From contig NZ_JAJKBG010000001.1 in the NCBI RefSeq assembly GCF_022750635.1, positions 1-64,000 on the forward strand: a stretch of DNA of 64,000 nt. The letters run 5' to 3'. Below, piece by piece: positions 1-10,745 of this stretch. Origin of the DNA: Brevundimonas pishanensis. Lineage in GTDB: Bacteria; Pseudomonadota; Alphaproteobacteria; Caulobacterales; Caulobacteraceae. The first letter of the stretch is position 1. Each line of letters starts with the position of its first letter. The notes under the pieces are model-generated. The model did not search any database. It saw only the letters and a program-made list of their open reading frames with translations, and had not been told where the DNA came from. A program made the translations under genes and the position numbers.

Positions 1-230
1 CCACCTTGGCCGACGTGCCGCTGGATTATTTCGATCCGGTGACCTTCTCGCGCCGTCGCTTCTCGGCCACGCCTACGGGCCGCGAGATCGACATGAGCGT
101 ACGCAGCCTTCACGCCCTGCCGGACGGCTCGTCCCTGCAACTACAAGCCACCGCCATCCGTGACGAACAGCACCGCCGCGATGCCAAACCCGGCTACGCC
201 TTCATGGCCGTGTGGCAGCGGAACTTCTGA
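1..230 (+). CDS. C-terminal end of a protein of unknown function (5' truncated by window)
   Basis: An open frame enters from the left edge and ends in TGA at 228-230, giving about 75 C-terminal residues that finish in an aromatic, beta-strand-like tail ending WQRNF. No domain is recognised. A short repeat-like element with two LPDGSSL/LQLQ-type strands could be the end of an outer-membrane or autotransporter-type beta domain, but this is only an impression. It converges on the pyruvyltransferase-like gene, whose stop codon follows immediately, so no terminator fits between them. Confidence 0.5.
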   Translation, partial: TLADVPLDYFDPVTFSRRRFSATPTGREIDMSVRSLHALPDGSSLQLQATAIRDEQHRRDAKPGYAFMAVWQRNF

Positions 231-1712
231 TCAGGACAGCGTAAGCCGAAGTGGGGCCAGTCCGATGGGGCGATTGTCCTCGAACACGCCAAGTGCCGCA
301 GGCGTGGGTACGGGATTGAGGTAGATCCGAACCACCAGATCGCGCGGCATCTTGAGGTGCGGCGCAATCGGCATCGTCAAATCCACGACCATGCTGGGCT
401 GACCCGTCGTATTGGTGAAGGTGTATTCGAAGGCCAGAACCTCGTTGAGCCAGACCCAGATCGTGCGTTCTGCCCGCCCGTCTTCCAGCATCGGAGCATA
501 AAGATATCCGGACAGGGACAGGGTATCCGCCTCTTCCCAACCCGAACCGGCGCGCAGCACGATCTCGCCGAACGGTGGCAAGCTCCAAGGCGCAACGTCG
601 TTGGCCGCCGTCCATCCCGTAGTCAGCAGGGCATGACCGGGGGTCTGGTCCGCGAAGTTGACGGTCGGCGTCTGGCGGAAATCGACATCCAGAGCCTTGG
701 CTCGACGGGCCAGAAACGCGGTAACTTCCGACAGGCGCTCGGTTACCGCAGCCAGTTCACTTCGGACCGTAACCGAGGCGGACTGAACCGGACCACGCTC
801 TTCACGGGCATCGGCATTGCGCTGACGCGCCAGCGCGATCCAGTCATCCCGATCAAACCCCGATGAGGTGACCGGATGTCCGGCGGCGGCATCGGCTGCA
901 AAGGCGCGTTGCCAGATTAACGGTCGCACCGCGAATGGGCATGCAGACAGCATGGGCACCAGCGCCGGTCGCATCAGCGAGGGTTGTTGTTGTTCCCACC
1001 AACGCCGTCCATCCTCGAGGGTCTCGTGGAACGCGGCCTTGATGCCCAGAAGAGCTGCCGTATCCTCCCATTTGAACGGGACGTCGATTTCACCATAGGT
1101 CCAGAACGCAAATGGCGTGCCCAGCGCGCAGGCGATGATCGCGCCATGCAGCGAGGCGGTCAGCAGAAAGTCGACCGAGGCGATCTGATCGAAGAGCCGT
1201 TCCAGTTCCTCCATCGAGGTGACCGCAGGGCTCAGCCCCACATCGGCACCAACCTGTTCTTTCAGGGCATCGCTGCGATCCTTGGCCGAGAAATGCACCA
1301 TGACCGCGGTCTTGCCCGCCGAGGCTTCATCGCGCTTCGGAGTGTACAGCAGGGGGATCAGAAAACCCGGATCGCCCAGCGGCGTATCCTCGGGCAATCC
1401 AAGCGCACGGCGCGTCAAAGGCCCGCGCACACCCCAGAAGTCACAGCGCGCCTGCCTGTCCGCCGACAGCCCTTCTTCTCCCCTCGCACCGCAGCACCAG
1501 AAAGCCAGTCGTGATGTTCCGGACAGTCCGCGCAGGTCCTGGTCCACCAGCGCGTCACTAATGGCGCTGCCGACAAGCCGGTACTGGGCCGCATCGACGA
1601 ATGGCTCCCCCAGCATCCGGTGCACGAAATACTCGCTCAGGTAATCGCCGAAATTAAACGTCGAGGCACCCCGCGTATAATACGGAATACGTTTGTCGAT
1701 ACCTTCGCCCAC
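231..1712 (-). CDS. Polysaccharide pyruvyl transferase family protein with C-terminal beta-rich module
   Basis: The N-terminal half matches the polysaccharide pyruvyl transferase family (ketal pyruvylation or related modification of surface glycans). It has an early NFGDYLSEYF block, a GVRGPLTRRALG block and the family-typical SLHGAIIACALG motif near residue 190. After about residue 310 there is a short heptad-like helix (ELAAVTERLSEVTAFL) and then about 150 residues of predicted beta structure with no recognised family. I chose GTG at 1712 because a GGGGAG Shine-Dalgarno lies 6 nt upstream. The frame can extend to a GTG at 1742, which abuts the U-tract of the thiolase terminator and has no ribosome site. 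The gene lies away from the main polysaccharide locus but probably modifies the same or a related polymer (inference). Confidence 0.8.
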   Translation of the reverse strand: MGEGIDKRIPYYTRGASTFNFGDYLSEYFVHRMLGEPFVDAAQYRLVGSAISDALVDQDLRGLSGTSRLAFWCCGARGEEGLSADRQARCDFWGVRGPLTRRALGLPEDTPLGDPGFLIPLLYTPKRDEASAGKTAVMVHFSAKDRSDALKEQVGADVGLSPAVTSMEELERLFDQIASVDFLLTASLHGAIIACALGTPFAFWTYGEIDVPFKWEDTAALLGIKAAFHETLEDGRRWWEQQQPSLMRPALVPMLSACPFAVRPLIWQRAFAADAAAGHPVTSSGFDRDDWIALARQRNADAREERGPVQSASVTVRSELAAVTERLSEVTAFLARRAKALDVDFRQTPTVNFADQTPGHALLTTGWTAANDVAPWSLPPFGEIVLRAGSGWEEADTLSLSGYLYAPMLEDGRAERTIWVWLNEVLAFEYTFTNTTGQPSMVVDLTMPIAPHLKMPRDLVVRIYLNPVPTPAALGVFEDNRPIGLAPLRLTLS

Positions 1713-1742
1713 GCTCAGCTCCCCGCCATGGTCTTCAGGCAC

Positions 1743-1779
1743 TAAAAAGGCCTGAAGACGATCTCTCGCCTTCAGGCCT
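1743..1779 (-). terminator. Rho-independent terminator of phaA
   Basis: A perfect 10-bp inverted repeat, AGGCCTGAAG / CTTCAGGCCT (1748-1757 and 1770-1779), has a 12-nt loop. Read on the minus strand it is followed by TTTTTAG. It lies 32 nt after the thiolase stop, between that gene and the pyruvyltransferase-like gene. Confidence 0.85.
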
Positions 1780-1810
1780 AGTGACTGTTCAGCCGTCAGT
1801 CCAGCTTAGA

Positions 1811-3088
<1,278 letters not shown>

Positions 3089-3185
3089 TCATCTTCCCGC
3101 CTCTATGGTGTTGAACGGTGCCCGCGTTTGCGAGTTCTAAGACAAGTACCCGCGTTGCAAACTGTCCCCCGAACGGATTCCTCGC

Positions 3186-3905
3186 ATGACCGATAAAGTC
3201 CCAGTCCTCCGTCGCCTAGGCCGCCACATGATGAAGGCGGACGCTCTGGATATGGAAGAGCATTACGAAAGCCGCGCTGCAAAGCTGGCGGACCTTTGGG
3301 TGCACCTCATAGGGCTGATTGCTGCACTGGTCGGTGCCGGGGTTCTGGCGACGCTGGCGGGCATCTACTCGGGCATCGGGGCAATGGCGGCGACCTTGCT
3401 CTACAGCCTGTGCCTGATCGGTATGCTGACAGCCTCGACTATCTATAACCAGACACATCCCTGCGCCGCGCGTCCTGTGCTGCGCCGGCTGGACGAGGCC
3501 TTCATTTTCCTGATGATCGCAGGCTCCTATACCCCCATCACCACCCAGCGTTTCGAGGGCTCGCTTTCGATCGGGTTCACGGCTCTGGTCTGGGCGATCG
3601 GTCTGGGCGGTGCGTTCGCCAAAATGTTCGTCCCGCGCCTCAGCGATGTCTTCTGGTCATGCGTCTATGTGCTGTTCGGGTGGCTGATTGTCTTTGCGAT
3701 CAAGCCGATGATCGACACCGTATCGCCGGTGGCGCTGGGACTGCTGGTGGCCGGTGGCGTGACCTATACGGTCGGTGTGCTGTTCTTCATCAACCGCGCC
3801 CTGAAGTTCCGCCGCGCTATCTGGCACGGCTTTGTCGTCGCGGGCGCGGGCATGCACTGGGCCGCCATTCTGATCGGCGTGGTTCTAGCCCCGAATTTCG
3901 GCTGA
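3186..3905 (+). CDS. Hemolysin III / PAQR family integral membrane protein
   Basis: A 239-aa seven-helix membrane protein of the HlyIII/YqfA (TrhA) family. Family signs are the cytoplasmic N terminus, then H-rich helix ends: WVHLIG in the first helix, SxxYNQTHP after the third, DEAFIFLMIAGSYTPI, and the C-terminal IWHGFVVAGAGMHWAAI. The conserved His and Asp residues form the putative metal site of this superfamily. The physiological role in bacteria is poorly defined (membrane energetics or lipid homeostasis). The gene is divergent from phaA across a 199-nt promoter region and is followed by phaR after a 122-nt gap, so it may be cotranscribed with phaR. Confidence 0.88.
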   Translation: MTDKVPVLRRLGRHMMKADALDMEEHYESRAAKLADLWVHLIGLIAALVGAGVLATLAGIYSGIGAMAATLLYSLCLIGMLTASTIYNQTHPCAARPVLRRLDEAFIFLMIAGSYTPITTQRFEGSLSIGFTALVWAIGLGGAFAKMFVPRLSDVFWSCVYVLFGWLIVFAIKPMIDTVSPVALGLLVAGGVTYTVGVLFFINRALKFRRAIWHGFVVAGAGMHWAAILIGVVLAPNFG

Positions 3906-4027
3906 GTACGCCCATCACCACAGTTTGAAAAACGAGACTCGCCTTAGCGCCCGCAATGCGTGATGGTGTGCTGCACAAAAGCGCGAAAAGCGCCGCAGGA
4001 CATAGTTCTTCACAGGGTGGAATGCAC

Positions 4028-4603
4028 ATGGGTGTGGTCGTCATCAAGAAGTACGCCAACCGCCGGCTCTATAATACGGCGTCCAGCAGCTATGTGACGC
4101 TGGACGATCTGGCGCAAATGGTGCGTCAGGGAGTCGAGTTCGTCGTCTATGACGCCAAGTCCAATGACGATCTGACCCGCCAGATCCTGACCCAGATCAT
4201 CTTCGAACAGGAGAACCGCGGCGAAGCCCTGCTTCCGGTTCAGTTCCTACGACAGTTGATCGGTTTCTACGGCGACAAGATGCAGTCGGTCCTGCCGTCC
4301 TATCTGGAAATGTCGCTGGACAGCTTCACCCGCCAGCAAGACGAGCTGCGCCAGCAGTTTACCCGCGCCTTCGCCCAGACGCCGGGCGGCACGATCATGG
4401 AAGAAGCCGTACGCCAGAACATGGCCATGTTCGAGCGCGCCATGCGAATGTTCCCGGGTTTCGGTACAGCCACGCCTCCTGCCTCGCAGGCTGAGGCGTC
4501 TGAAAAGCCGGAAAAACCCGCCGACGATCTGAGCGAAATGAAACGCCAGATGGCGGCCATGCGCGAACAGCTGGATCGCCTTTCCAAGGCGTCCGGTCAG
4601 TAA
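4028..4603 (+). CDS. phaR: Polyhydroxyalkanoate synthesis repressor PhaR
   Basis: A 191-aa regulator that binds PHB granules and DNA and represses phasin and other PHB genes when polymer is absent. The N terminus has the diagnostic PHB/PHA accumulation regulator DNA-binding domain (IKKYANRRLYNTASSSYV, residues about 5-22), then the FVVYDAKSNDDLTRQILTQI block. A PHB-binding helical region and a Lys/Glu-rich, coiled-coil C terminus (MKRQMAAMREQLDRLSK) follow. ATG at 4028 is chosen because AGGGTGG lies 7 nt upstream and family proteins begin at this point; the frame extends further upstream without support. One base separates its stop from the next ATG, implying an operon. Confidence 0.93.
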   Translation: MGVVVIKKYANRRLYNTASSSYVTLDDLAQMVRQGVEFVVYDAKSNDDLTRQILTQIIFEQENRGEALLPVQFLRQLIGFYGDKMQSVLPSYLEMSLDSFTRQQDELRQQFTRAFAQTPGGTIMEEAVRQNMAMFERAMRMFPGFGTATPPASQAEASEKPEKPADDLSEMKRQMAAMREQLDRLSKASGQ

Positions 4604-4604
4604 G

Positions 4605-4961
4605 ATGACGAGGCCTGTCGAACCGGTCTCAGCGGCCGGATCACAAACGGGCGTCGACGCTGTTGGTCCCCGACACGGCGACCGGCGTCAGGGCGACCGC
4701 CGTAAACCCGCAGGCTCCCAAACGACAGCTGTTGTCCCTACGGGTGTCGAGGCGAAGCCCTCGGCAAAGCCTGCCTGCGTCCCCGCACCACCACCGGCGG
4801 CATTTGCCGCGCAGGTGCTGGGTCAGCCCGGCAAAAAGCGCGGGCTCAAGGGTGGGCCCGAGGTGCTGGATGCTGCCCGCAGCACCTATTTAAGTCGCGA
4901 GTTTTCCGGCTCTAAGGACCGTCGCCCTTCACCGGGTGTGCGTCGTAAAGCCGAAATCTGA
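4605..4961 (+). CDS. Conserved hypothetical protein, basic, low-complexity N terminus
   Basis: A 118-aa protein starting 1 nt after the phaR stop, so translationally linked to it. The first 65 residues are low-complexity (Pro, Ala, Gly, Arg). The C-terminal half (AFAAQVLGQPGKKRGLKGG and then DAARSTYLSREFSG) looks like a folded, conserved element, as in short unannotated proteins of Caulobacterales. No signal peptide or membrane segment is seen. The function is unknown; the link to phaR suggests PHB granule or stress physiology, but that rests only on position. Confidence 0.7.
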   Translation: MTRPVEPVSAAGSQTGVDAVGPRHGDRRQGDRRKPAGSQTTAVVPTGVEAKPSAKPACVPAPPPAAFAAQVLGQPGKKRGLKGGPEVLDAARSTYLSREFSGSKDRRPSPGVRRKAEI

Positions 4962-5013
4962 AAACTGGCATCCGGTTTGCTGGGCATGACGGCATCACCG
5001 CGCCGGAGCCCGC

Positions 5014-5091
5014 ATGTCAGCCCTTTACACGCCTGCCGTCCGACTGTTCGAACTAACGCTCGTCAGCCTGATCTTCCTGGCTTTTAGCTAG
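5014..5091 (+). CDS. Candidate 25-aa single-span small membrane protein
   Basis: A short frame (ATG 5014, TAG 5089-5091) encodes MSALYTPAVRLFELTLVSLI plus FLAFS, about 14 strongly hydrophobic residues after a basic residue, as in small inner-membrane proteins. GGAG at 5005-5008 is spaced 5 nt from the ATG. Its stop is read from the same CTAG palindrome that supplies the stop of the convergent GT2 gene. The frame is too short for statistical support, and it could be chance in the phaR-operon 3' region. Confidence 0.3.
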   Translation: MSALYTPAVRLFELTLVSLIFLAFS

Positions 5092-5855
5092 GCTCCGTAT
5101 TCCTCGACCTTACCCGGCGAGCGGCTGCGTGACTTGAGCCACATCACGCCCAGAAGATCAGAGAACGAGGCCTTGAGACGCCCCCAGTTCGTATACTTGG
5201 AGCGGCCCGTCTCGCGGTGGCGGTGATCGACGTCCATATACAGGTTGCGATAGCCCTCGCGGATCATCAACGCGGGCAGATAGCGGTGCATGTGATCAAA
5301 ATACGGAAGGCGCAAGAAGGCCTCGCGCCGGAAAACTTTCAGGCCGCAACCGGTATCATCGGCATCGTCCTGCAACAGGCGTTTGCGGATACGGTTGGCC
5401 CACAAAGAGGCGCTGCGTTTGGCCGCACTGTCCTGCCGCTTGGCGCGTCGGCCGCCCACCAATCCGACCTCAGCCGGTGCCGCGCGCAAGGCTTGGACCA
5501 GACGCGGCGCGTCGTGGGGCGGATTCTGTCCATCGCCGTCCAACGTTACGATAATGGACCCCCGCGCCGCCAGAACACCGCTGCGCACCGCCCGCGATTG
5601 TCCCGCATTCTGACCATGCGACAGCACGCGCAGCATCGGCAGTTCATCCTTGGCGGCGCGCAGGCGCTTCAGGGTGTCATCCCGGCTGGCATCGTCGACG
5701 AAGATCATTTCAAACGACTGGCCCTCAAACGCTGCCGCAATATCGCGCGCCAGAGTAACGGCTGCCCCCGCCTCGTCATGGACGGGCACGACCACCGATA
5801 TAAGGATCTCGTCGGTAGGGTCAGGCGACAACGGCGTCGAAGCGATAGAGGTCAT
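5088..5855 (-). CDS. GT2 family glycosyltransferase (dolichol-phosphate-mannose synthase-like)
   Basis: A 255-aa GT-A-fold enzyme that probably moves a sugar from a nucleotide donor to undecaprenyl phosphate. The N-terminal ISVVVPVHDEAGAA, the FVDDASRDDTL motif and the LDGDGQNPP DxD element near residue 110 are the family signature. A late RHRETGRSKYTNWGRL segment is typical of DPM1/ArnC-type enzymes. No transmembrane hairpin follows, so it resembles the soluble DPM1 type. ATG at 5855 gives the family-length N terminus, but no clear ribosome site is seen and another ATG lies at 5876. It is divergent from the ArnT-like gene, whose lipid-linked donor it could supply (inference). Confidence 0.85.
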   Translation of the reverse strand: MTSIASTPLSPDPTDEILISVVVPVHDEAGAAVTLARDIAAAFEGQSFEMIFVDDASRDDTLKRLRAAKDELPMLRVLSHGQNAGQSRAVRSGVLAARGSIIVTLDGDGQNPPHDAPRLVQALRAAPAEVGLVGGRRAKRQDSAAKRSASLWANRIRKRLLQDDADDTGCGLKVFRREAFLRLPYFDHMHRYLPALMIREGYRNLYMDVDHRHRETGRSKYTNWGRLKASFSDLLGVMWLKSRSRSPGKVEEYGA

Positions 5856-5962
5856 AGCGTGGATGTAACCCAACATTCGGCGTTCGGATATGCCCTGTGC
5901 CGAACCGATCAATCTATTGCGCGGCAAAAGCTTTCACCCTTTGAGCGACGCGTGATACGACT

Positions 5963-7644
5963 ATGGTCATGACGCGTCCGAACCTGGATCGATTTATCGC
6001 CGGATGGCGCGGCCCTGCGCTCGCGGCCTTGCTCACCCTGATTGCCGGGCTTCCGGGGCTTTTGCTGCTCCCGCCGCTGGATCGGGATGAAGCGCGATTC
6101 GCCCAAGCCACATCGCAGATGCTGGAAAGCGGCGACTTCGTGGACATCCGCTATCAGGATCAACCGCGTTGGAAAAAGCCGGTCGGCATCCACTGGATGC
6201 AGGCCGCTGTGGTCGCGACCGTTTCTGATCCGGCGCACAGGGCCATCCAGCCCTACCGCATTCCCTCCCTGCTCGGGGCGATGCTGGCGGCGTGGGCCGT
6301 AGCATGGCTGGGATCGGCCACTCTTGATCGCCGCGCCGGTTTTCTGGCGGGGGCCATATTAGGCACGACCTTCCTGCTATCGACCGAAGCCGGTATCGCC
6401 AAAACAGATGCCATGTTGTGCGGCCTCACGACGCTGGCACTGGCCGCTCTGGCTCGGATTTATCTGGCGACGCGGGCGGGCGAGACACCGCAAAGATCCC
6501 ACAAGCTTCTCTTCTGGCTAGCCATCGGCCTGTCCATCCTGATCAAGGGCCCCATTGGCCCGATGGTCGCCCTGCTGACCATTCTTGCCCTGACACTATG
6601 GGACCGGAACGTCCGCTGGCTGGGCAAGCTGGGATGGGGTTGGGGCATACCGGTATTGGCCCTCATCGTCGGGCCGTGGGCCATCGCCATCACTATCGCT
6701 ACTGACGGCGGTTTCTGGCGTCAGGCACTGGGCGGCGATCTTGCCCCCAAGCTTGTCGGCGCGCACGAAAGCCATGGTGCGCCGTTCGGTACCTATCTGG
6801 CCCTGTCGCCCATTTTGCTGTTCCCCGCGACGCTGCTGTTGCCTGCTGCCATCGTCACCGCATGGAAGCGCCGCGCCGAGCCCATCGTCCGTTTCGCCAT
6901 CTGCTGGATGCTGCCCGCGTGGCTGGTGTTCGAACTGGCACCGACCAAGCTGGTTCACTACACCCTGCCGACCTTCGGTGCGCTGGCGCTCTTGATGGCT
7001 GCTGCGCTGACGCAGCCGCTGGGGCGCTTCTCGCGATGGGCGGGGGCCGGACTTAGCCTACTTGTCGCCGTCACCCTCAGCTTTGTCGTGCTCTACGGCC
7101 TGACCGAGTTTGGCCGCTCGACGGCACAGACATGGGCCAATGTGACGATTGTCAGTCTGGTGATGGCCGCTGCCATCGGCGGATTCATGCTGATCAACCG
7201 CGCGGCGGTGACGGCTATTCTGGCAGCTATGATCTTCGGGGTTATCGGTCACGCTACCTTCAGCGGCACCCTGCGCCAGCTCAAACCTTTGTCTGTTGCT
7301 CCGCAACTGGTGCAGACGCTGAATCGCGCCGGTGTCCATCCCGCGCAAGGGCATATCCCCGGCCCAATCGCGATCACCGGCTTCCATGAACCCAGCTTCG
7401 TCTTCCTGACGGGACGCGAGACCCAGCTGACCGACGGTGCCGGCGCGGCCAAGGCATTGGCCGAGGGACGCCCCGCTATCGTCGAGGCGCGCGATGACCG
7501 CAGCTTCCGCATGGCATTGGCAGAGCTTGGCACCTCGAGCCGGTCGGTCGGCGAAGTGCGCGGCCACAACTATTCCAACGGCGAGGACGTACGACTGACT
7601 GTCTATGCTCCAACCGTGACCGAACCTCAGGACGCCCCCCGCCC

Positions 7645-7648
<4 letters not shown>
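5963..7648 (+). CDS. ArnT/PMT-like integral membrane glycosyltransferase (GT83-type)
   Basis: A 561-aa polytopic protein of the dolichyl-phosphate-mannose protein mannosyltransferase/ArnT superfamily, which transfers a sugar from undecaprenyl phosphate to lipid A or another periplasmic acceptor. The first periplasmic loop carries LPPLDRDEARFAQATSQMLE with the acidic catalytic pair, followed by the YQDQPRWKKPVGIHWMQA block typical of the family. About 12 hydrophobic helices follow, then a soluble C-terminal domain of about 130 residues. The acceptor cannot be read from sequence. The divergent GT2 gene may make its lipid-linked donor. The stop overlaps the ATG of the next gene (ATGA). Confidence 0.88.
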
Positions 7649-8559
<911 letters not shown>

Positions 8560-8579
8560 AATAACTGACAGCGTCCTAG

Positions 8580-9869
8580 ATGATCACCGCCTGTATTGAC
8601 GGCTTCAACCTCGCCATGCCGCACGGCACGGGTATCGCCACCTATGGCCATACTCTGCTGGAAGGCATCGCCAATATCGGCGCTCGGGGTCAGGTGCTGT
8701 ACGGCCCGTCGGTGGGTCGTCAGGAAACCGCGGTGATGGACGAGGTCGCCGTCATTGCCAGCACCAACCGCTCGCGCAAGGGCGGCTTTGCCCGCGCTCT
8801 CAGCACCCGCACGGCCCGCTTTGGCCGCAACGCCCATGCTATCACGCCGTCCGATCAGGTCATCTGGCCCACTGACGGCATGCGTCGCCCAAGAGCCGAG
8901 GCCTATTGGCTGGCCCATGAAATCTTCTATCTGGCCAACCGCGCCTATCACCAACACGGCACCATTACGCCGGTGCGCTTTGATGCCGGACGCAGTGGCA
9001 TAGCCACGCCGGACGTCATGCACTGGACTTGCCCCATGCCCCTGCATGCGCCGCAGACGACCAATATCCTGACGGTGCACGACATCATCCCGCTGAAGCT
9101 GCCGCACACCACCAAGGAGCAGAAGCCGGCCTACTATCGTCAGCTCAAGGCCAGTTGCGAGCGTGCAGACCACATCATCTGCGTGTCCGAGCACACCAAG
9201 CGCGATCTACTCGAAGTCTGCGCCATCGCAGATGACAAGGTGTCGGTGACCTATCAGCCTGTGATCCAGCCGGAAGCCGGTGACCGCGATGCCGATGCCG
9301 AATGGCTGGCCAACAATCTCGGTCTCGAGCCGGAAGGCTTCTTCCTGTTCTATGGCGCGATCGAGCCGAAGAAGAATCTTGGCCGGATCGTCGAGGCCTA
9401 TTTGGAAAGCCGGAGCAAGACCCCTCTCGTTATTGTCGGCGGTCGCTCGTGGCTGGACGAATACGAGACCGGTCTGCTGAACAGCGTGCTGGAGCATGGC
9501 AACAGCAAGATCATCAAGCTGGATTATATGCCCCGCTCCGTGCTGGATCGCCTGATCCGCACAGCCAAGGCCACCCTCTTCCCGTCGCTCTACGAAGGCT
9601 TTGGCCTACCGGCTCTCGAATCCATGGCCGCGGGTACCCCGATACTGGCGTCGAGTGGTCATGCACTGGAAGAAGTGGTCGGAAATGCCGGTGTGGTCGT
9701 GGATCCCTACGACCCTGTCGCCATCCAACGGGCCATTATTCAGTTGGATAGTGACATGGATTTACGCCGCGACCTGAAAGTATTGGGCGCAGAACGTTCC
9801 AATATGTTTTCAGCGCAGAATTACCGGCAACGCTTAGAAAGCGTTTATCGTACGGTTGGTTTGCTGTAA
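8580..9869 (+). CDS. GT4 family glycosyltransferase
   Basis: A 429-aa retaining GT-B enzyme, first gene of the main polysaccharide locus. The N-terminal half has the acceptor-side HDIIPLKLPH block and CVSEHTKRDLL. The C-terminal Rossmann half has FYGAIEPKKNLGRIVEAY and the donor-binding EX7E motif in YEGFGLPALESMAAGTPIL (residues about 340-358). Sugar specificity cannot be deduced. It starts 20 nt after the HMG-CoA lyase stop and is followed 36 nt later by kpsM, so it probably belongs to the capsule operon. Confidence 0.9.
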   Translation: MITACIDGFNLAMPHGTGIATYGHTLLEGIANIGARGQVLYGPSVGRQETAVMDEVAVIASTNRSRKGGFARALSTRTARFGRNAHAITPSDQVIWPTDGMRRPRAEAYWLAHEIFYLANRAYHQHGTITPVRFDAGRSGIATPDVMHWTCPMPLHAPQTTNILTVHDIIPLKLPHTTKEQKPAYYRQLKASCERADHIICVSEHTKRDLLEVCAIADDKVSVTYQPVIQPEAGDRDADAEWLANNLGLEPEGFFLFYGAIEPKKNLGRIVEAYLESRSKTPLVIVGGRSWLDEYETGLLNSVLEHGNSKIIKLDYMPRSVLDRLIRTAKATLFPSLYEGFGLPALESMAAGTPILASSGHALEEVVGNAGVVVDPYDPVAIQRAIIQLDSDMDLRRDLKVLGAERSNMFSAQNYRQRLESVYRTVGLL

Positions 9870-9905
9870 TCGTGACGCGCTGGAACCGGAGCATCTAGGG
9901 GCCGT

Positions 9906-10742
9906 ATGCCACAAGTCCAAAGCCAAGGGGCAAATCGCCTGGGGACGCGCCGTTCGCGTCTTCGTTCGTTCTGCCGCGCACCTGTCGAGCTTGGCCGTAC
10001 GCTTTACGCATTGATCATGCGTGAGATGATGACGCGCTATGGCCGCGAAGGCATCGGTTTCTTCTGGCTGATTGCCGAGCCGCTGGCCTTCTGTCTGGGC
10101 GTGATCATTCTGTGGTCTGCCATCAAGCCCGAATACGAGCACGGCATCCGCGTCGCACCCTTCACCATGAGCGGGTACATGTGCCTGCTGCTGCTGCGTC
10201 ACCTTGTGACCCACTCCCTGCATGCCCTTCAGGCCAATACGGGCCTGCTGTTCCATCGCAAGGTGCAGCCGCTTCACATCTATCTGGCCCGCGCTATCCT
10301 CGAAATTCTCGGCTCCACCCTCGCCTTCTTCATCGTCTATGCCCTGCTTCTGGCATTGGGACAGGTGGACATGCCCAAGGACTGGATCCTGCTCTATTCG
10401 GGCTGGTTCATTCTAGCGTGGGTGTCGTTCGGCTTCGCCATGGTCATGGCCGCCTTGTCGATCCGCTATGAAGCGGTGGAACGCCTCAACAACCTGACGC
10501 TGTACATCATGATCCCGCTTTCGGGTGCCTTCGTGATGGCCGAGTATGTGCCCGCATCCTATCGCGAGTACTTCCTGTACATCCCCTTCCCGCACGCGAT
10601 TGAAATGGTCCGCGCCGGTATCTGGGGCGAGTTTATTCCGACGCACTACACGGCCTGGTACCCGATTGCCTTCGGAGGCGTTCTGATGCTTCTTGGCCTG
10701 ATAATGCTGAAAATCTACGGCAACTACATCGAAACCGAGTGA
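9906..10742 (+). CDS. kpsM: Capsule polysaccharide ABC exporter, permease (KpsM-like)
   Basis: A 278-aa ABC-2 type permease with six hydrophobic spans. The amphipathic N-terminal segment reads LYALIMREMMTRYGREGIGF, the usual interface-helix motif of KpsM/Wzm transporters, followed by FFWLIAEPLAFCLGVIILW. Near the C terminus IPFPHAIEMVRAGIWGEF is typical of capsule and O-antigen exporters. AGGGG lies 5 nt before ATG 9906. With KpsT and KpsE immediately downstream it forms the inner-membrane part of an ABC-dependent polysaccharide exporter. Confidence 0.92.
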   Translation: MPQVQSQGANRLGTRRSRLRSFCRAPVELGRTLYALIMREMMTRYGREGIGFFWLIAEPLAFCLGVIILWSAIKPEYEHGIRVAPFTMSGYMCLLLLRHLVTHSLHALQANTGLLFHRKVQPLHIYLARAILEILGSTLAFFIVYALLLALGQVDMPKDWILLYSGWFILAWVSFGFAMVMAALSIRYEAVERLNNLTLYIMIPLSGAFVMAEYVPASYREYFLYIPFPHAIEMVRAGIWGEFIPTHYTAWYPIAFGGVLMLLGLIMLKIYGNYIETE

Positions 10743-10745
10743 TAA

